Shown here one piece after another: positions 61,540 to 64,000 of a DNA stretch of 64,000 nucleotides. The notes under the pieces are model-generated. The model was not told where the DNA came from and ran no database searches. It saw nothing but the letters and a program-made list of their open reading frames with translations. A program made the translations under genes and the position numbers. Numbering within the stretch: position 1 is the stretch's first letter; the number at the start of each line of letters is the position of its first letter. Source of the stretch: JAXMEB01 sp046348545 (GTDB lineage Bacteria; Pseudomonadota; Gammaproteobacteria; Berkiellales; Berkiellaceae); the NCBI GenBank assembly GCA_046348545.1, contig JAXMEB010000006.1:57002-121001 (forward strand). Reading direction: 5' to 3'.

Positions 61540-62343
61540 ATGCAGCGAGTTAAAAACAAAATTGCTTTAGTAACCGGAGCTGCGCGAGGTATTGGGAAAG
61601 AGACCGCAAAGCTTTTAGCTCGTGAGGGAGCATTTGTGATTGTCACGGACATTCTAGATGAAGAGGGGCGAGCTTTCACGGAGTCATTGGGACAATCGGC
61701 TGCGTATCATTCACTGAATGTAAGCAAAGAACAAGAATGGATTAAAATTTCGGATTTTATTAAAGATCAGTATGGTTACGTAGATATACTGTTCAACAAT
61801 GCAGGGATTACAGGGCTAGAAGGGGATTGGGGGCCTCAAAATCCAGAGCATACCTCTCTTGAAAGTTGGCATCATATCCATGCTGTGAATTTGGATGGTG
61901 TCTTTTTCGGATGCAAGTACGGGATTCAGCTGATGAAAGCCAAAGGGGGGTCTATCATCAATATGTCTTCTCGTTCGGGTGTGGTAGGAATACCTAATGC
62001 GTGTAGCTACGCTTCCAGTAAGGCTGCCATTCGTAATCATACTAAGACAGTAGCCTTGTATTGTGCTGAACAAGGATATCCTATTCGTTGCAATGCTGTT
62101 GAGCCGGCGGCCATACTGACTCCACTTTGGGATGCGATGTTGGGGGCTGATGCGGCAACCCGTGAACAGGCTATTCAAAACATTTCTGCAGGGATCCCGC
62201 TCAGACATATGGGTGAGCCCATCGATGTTGCCTATGCTGTTTTATATCTCGCATCAGATGAATCTAAATACATTACGGGTGCAGATTTTGTGATTGACGG
62301 TGGAATTTTGGCGGGTAGTGCCGCATCCCCTCATAAAAAATAG
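61540..62343 (+). CDS. Short-chain dehydrogenase/reductase
   Basis: A Rossmann-fold NAD(P)-dependent oxidoreductase. The cofactor motif is ALVTGAARGIGKETAK (about 10-25), then NNAGI (about 86), catalytic Ser in IINMSSRSGVVG and Tyr-x-x-x-Lys in CSYASSKAAIR (about 159-163). It has 267 residues and GGAG before the ATG. The substrate cannot be read from the sequence; it is not linked to a pathway here. Confidence 0.85.
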   Translation: MQRVKNKIALVTGAARGIGKETAKLLAREGAFVIVTDILDEEGRAFTESLGQSAAYHSLNVSKEQEWIKISDFIKDQYGYVDILFNNAGITGLEGDWGPQNPEHTSLESWHHIHAVNLDGVFFGCKYGIQLMKAKGGSIINMSSRSGVVGIPNACSYASSKAAIRNHTKTVALYCAEQGYPIRCNAVEPAAILTPLWDAMLGADAATREQAIQNISAGIPLRHMGEPIDVAYAVLYLASDESKYITGADFVIDGGILAGSAASPHKK

Positions 62344-63396
62344 CTATTGTTCGGCGGCCCAGCGCTTGGTGGGTACGCGCGAGCCGAAAACCAAGACTTT
62401 TTGAATGGCAAAATTCGCGAAGAAAAGACCAATCATGGCAATGATTTTAGACAGGTGAATAGGGCAGCCCATGCGCTGCATTGCAAAGATGATCCCATAA
62501 GAGAAAGGCAGATTTAGCATACAGAGTAGAGTATATTTTAGGGCTTCTCCAGGCCATTTATCTTGAGATTTAAAAACCATTGATTTGTTGCAGATAAAAT
62601 TAAATGTGCCTGAGAAAACTCTAGCCAAAGTTTCACTGATTAGAATGTGGGGCACGAAAAAATATGCGATGGAAAAGATTAGAAAGTCGAAGACACCACT
62701 CATCAAAGCGACAAATAAAAAACGAAAGAAAACGAAATAAATCTTGAAGGAGTCGATGATAGGATTAAAATGTGAACTGGCATTGTTATCTTCGTAAATG
62801 GTTTTAATAGGGTGAGATTTGATGGGTAGCTTTTCTTGAGCGGCAAGAATCAGCATATCCAGCTCAAAGTCGTAACCTGACGTTGGGGTCTGTAATAGAT
62901 CAGTTAGAAATGCAATTGGGATCCCTCTGAGACCAGTTTGAGTATCATAAAGACTCACGCCTGTGAAAAATCTGAAAATGTAGCGAGTCAGTGTGTTTCC
63001 AAATCGAGAACGTAAAGGGATCTGTCCTTCAAATTGTCTCGCGCCAAGCCATAATTTTTCAGGACAAGCTGATAGTTTCTCAGAAATCATTAAAATGTCA
63101 TCAACAGCATGTTGCCCATCTGCATCTGCAGTGACAATGCCTGGTGCATCAGGAAAGGTCGTTAATACATAATTCATCGCTGTTTTAAGGGCTTGTCCTT
63201 TCCCTAAATTAATAGCGTGGCTCAAAACATGCAGATTGGGAAGGTCCTTCAATGCCTTAAAAATAGCATCACACTGTTTCGAAGAGCCATCATTGACGAT
63301 AACGATAGGTTGGGCGGTTTGCCTTATAAGTTCATTAACCAGCTTTTGAAGTTGCTTGGTGGGTTCATAAGCGGGTATGACAATGATGGGGCGCAT
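62344..63396 (-). CDS. Glycosyltransferase family 2 fused to a GtrA-like domain
   Basis: Residues 1-220 are a dolichol-phosphate-mannose-like GT2 enzyme: IIVIPAYEPTKQLQKLV, IVNDGSS, LGKGQALKTAM and VTADADGQH (DXD). Residues about 225-345 have four membrane helices with FLFVALMSGVFDFLIFSIAYF and FSGTFNFICNKSMVF, typical of GtrA. Such fusions move undecaprenyl-phosphate-linked sugars to modify surface polymers. It has 350 residues and starts with MRPIIVIPAY. Confidence 0.85.
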   Translation of the reverse strand: MRPIIVIPAYEPTKQLQKLVNELIRQTAQPIVIVNDGSSKQCDAIFKALKDLPNLHVLSHAINLGKGQALKTAMNYVLTTFPDAPGIVTADADGQHAVDDILMISEKLSACPEKLWLGARQFEGQIPLRSRFGNTLTRYIFRFFTGVSLYDTQTGLRGIPIAFLTDLLQTPTSGYDFELDMLILAAQEKLPIKSHPIKTIYEDNNASSHFNPIIDSFKIYFVFFRFLFVALMSGVFDFLIFSIAYFFVPHILISETLARVFSGTFNFICNKSMVFKSQDKWPGEALKYTLLCMLNLPFSYGIIFAMQRMGCPIHLSKIIAMIGLFFANFAIQKVLVFGSRVPTKRWAAEQ

Positions 63397-63531
63397 TCAG
63401 ATAGGTCCTTCCACAACATGCGATCAAAATTTGAGCTAGTGACTGTGCATCGGGGAAAATCCCATTCCTAGCGATGTGGTATCCTATCGCGTTTTGAAGT
63501 GATTCTCAATGTGGTATGCTGTCTGCCCGAG

Positions 63532-63617
63532 GAGAGGTGCCAGAGTGGCCGAATGGGGCGGTCTCGAAAACCGCAGTACCCTTTTGGGTACCGAGGGTTC
63601 GAATCCCTCCCTCTCCG
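63532..63617 (+). tRNA. tRNA-Ser (anticodon CGA)
   Basis: Acceptor GGAGAGG pairs with CCTCTCC, discriminator G. The anticodon stem GCGGT/ACCGC with loop CTCGAAA gives CGA (codon TCG). A variable arm (TACCC-TTTT-GGGTA) marks a Ser tRNA. It has 86 nt, without CCA. Confidence 0.96.
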
Positions 63618-63698
63618 ATTCTCCCTTTTGGGTCCGTTCTTGCACAGCTCCAGACTGGCAGAAAGATTGGCAATCTTTTTGGAAGAAAATGACGTAAC

Positions 63699-63826
63699 TA
63701 TACCCATCACAGCTGAATTTTCAGGGTTGTTGCCTTCGCGATTCTCATCGCAGTCATGTACTTTGTGTACACTCCTGCGTCTCGAACGCTCGGCGCCTAC
63801 CCGAAAAATCATCTGTGAAGGGTATA
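63699..63826 (+). repeat. 128-bp palindromic element (subtype 1) beside Fic remnant
   Basis: Exactly 128 bp with TATA at both ends. It starts TATACCCATCACAG and ends CTGTGAAGGGTATA, the best preserved pair of outer arms. The central hairpin is TGTAC-TTTGT-GTACA. It lies between tRNA-Ser and the Fic fragment and can be read through without stop in the Fic frame. Confidence 0.9.
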
Positions 63827-63828
63827 AT

Positions 63829-64000
63829 AGCCTCTGGTCAATATCGAGAGGGCTTGCTAGGGCGCATCGTCAATATAAAGCATTGTTAATGGAGGCTGAC
63901 CAGCCGCGACAGGGTGACTATGACGGTCGAGGTGCTTTAACGCAACGTGGTTTAAATGAGTTCTGCATATTTTTTATTAAATGTTGTTTAGAACAAGTAT
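63829..64000 (+). pseudogene. Fic-family protein fragment, 5' part missing, cut by edge
   Basis: The plus strand after the repeat reads LWSISRGLARAHRQYKALL, then DQPRQGDYDGRGALTQRG and FCIFFIKCCLEQV, typical of the part of Fic-domain proteins that follows the catalytic HPFxDGNGR loop. That loop and the N-terminus are absent: tRNA-Ser and the 128-bp element occupy the upstream 300 bp. The remaining frame is intact to the window edge. It may be a remnant, or a fusion starting within the element. Confidence 0.75.

Noticed and set aside
63468..63812. A minus-strand frame with MIFRVGAERSRRRS through the repeat and across tRNA-Ser
   Set aside because: It runs antisense through a tRNA gene and a mobile repeat. 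The same peptide frame appears in every copy because the repeat DNA is conserved, not because it is a separate gene.
1..64000. CRISPR arrays, prophage genes, rRNA genes
   Set aside because: No regularly spaced direct repeats, phage structural genes or rRNA sequence were seen. The short repeats are dispersed or inverted, not arrayed.

Overview
The window looks like chromosome from a gammaproteobacterium of the order Legionellales (Legionella / Coxiella / Berkiella-like). The evidence is the gene neighbourhoods (ispB-rplU-rpmA-obgE, murJ-ribF-ileS-lspA-ispH, yebC-ruvCAB-ybgC-tolQRAB-pal-cpoB, dapA-bamC-purC), three outer-membrane proteins that resemble the Legionella major outer membrane family, and a small membrane protein that resembles IcmD/DotP of the Dot/Icm type IVB secretion system. 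Family assignments were made by reading motifs and order by eye; no database search was run.

Layout. 1-1.8 kb: a cut-off IS30-type transposase and two unknown overlapping genes. 1.9-12.2 kb: housekeeping genes for quinone side chain, ribosomal proteins, cell wall lipid II flipping, flavin, Ile-tRNA, lipoprotein processing and isoprenoids. 12.3-29.1 kb, all on the minus strand: a type IV pilus regulon reading PP0621-like protein, pilS, pilR, a pseudopilin, fimT, then two complete tandem sets of pilV-pilW-pilX-pilY1 (the first followed by a pilY2-like gene, the second by pilE). 29.2-39.2 kb: aspS, yebC, ruvCAB, the Tol-Pal operon and tRNA-Lys. 39.3-42.8 kb: three outer-membrane protein paralogues, two of them a recent tandem duplication. 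42.8-45.5 kb: an AAA ATPase, a nest of short repeats and a MazEF-like toxin-antitoxin pair. 45.4-48.7 kb: a queuosine-precursor transporter coupled to a tRNA-guanine transglycosylase that appears to be of the queuine-salvage kind, and an amino-acid permease. 48.8-57.4 kb: an ABC-F protein, an IcmD-like protein, an IS5-type remnant, a coiled-coil candidate effector, bepA and phoH. 57.5-64 kb: gcvR, dapA, a very short BamC, purC, a candidate effector with a nuclease-like signature, a short-chain dehydrogenase, a GT2-GtrA protein, tRNA-Ser and a Fic gene remnant.

The most unusual feature is a family of 128-bp palindromic elements bounded by TATA. There are four clear copies of one subtype (10234, 44397, 52119, 63699), one of a second subtype (12174) and one 160-bp chimera (25199). 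The copy at 10234 lies inside ileS and adds 42 codons without breaking the frame, as Rickettsia palindromic elements do. A central hairpin is kept by compensating base changes between the subtypes. Smaller palindromes, a 120-bp IS5-type MITE with a 9-bp target duplication, and an IS5-type remnant that now supplies the C-terminus of a neighbouring gene show that small mobile DNA is actively reshaping this genome.
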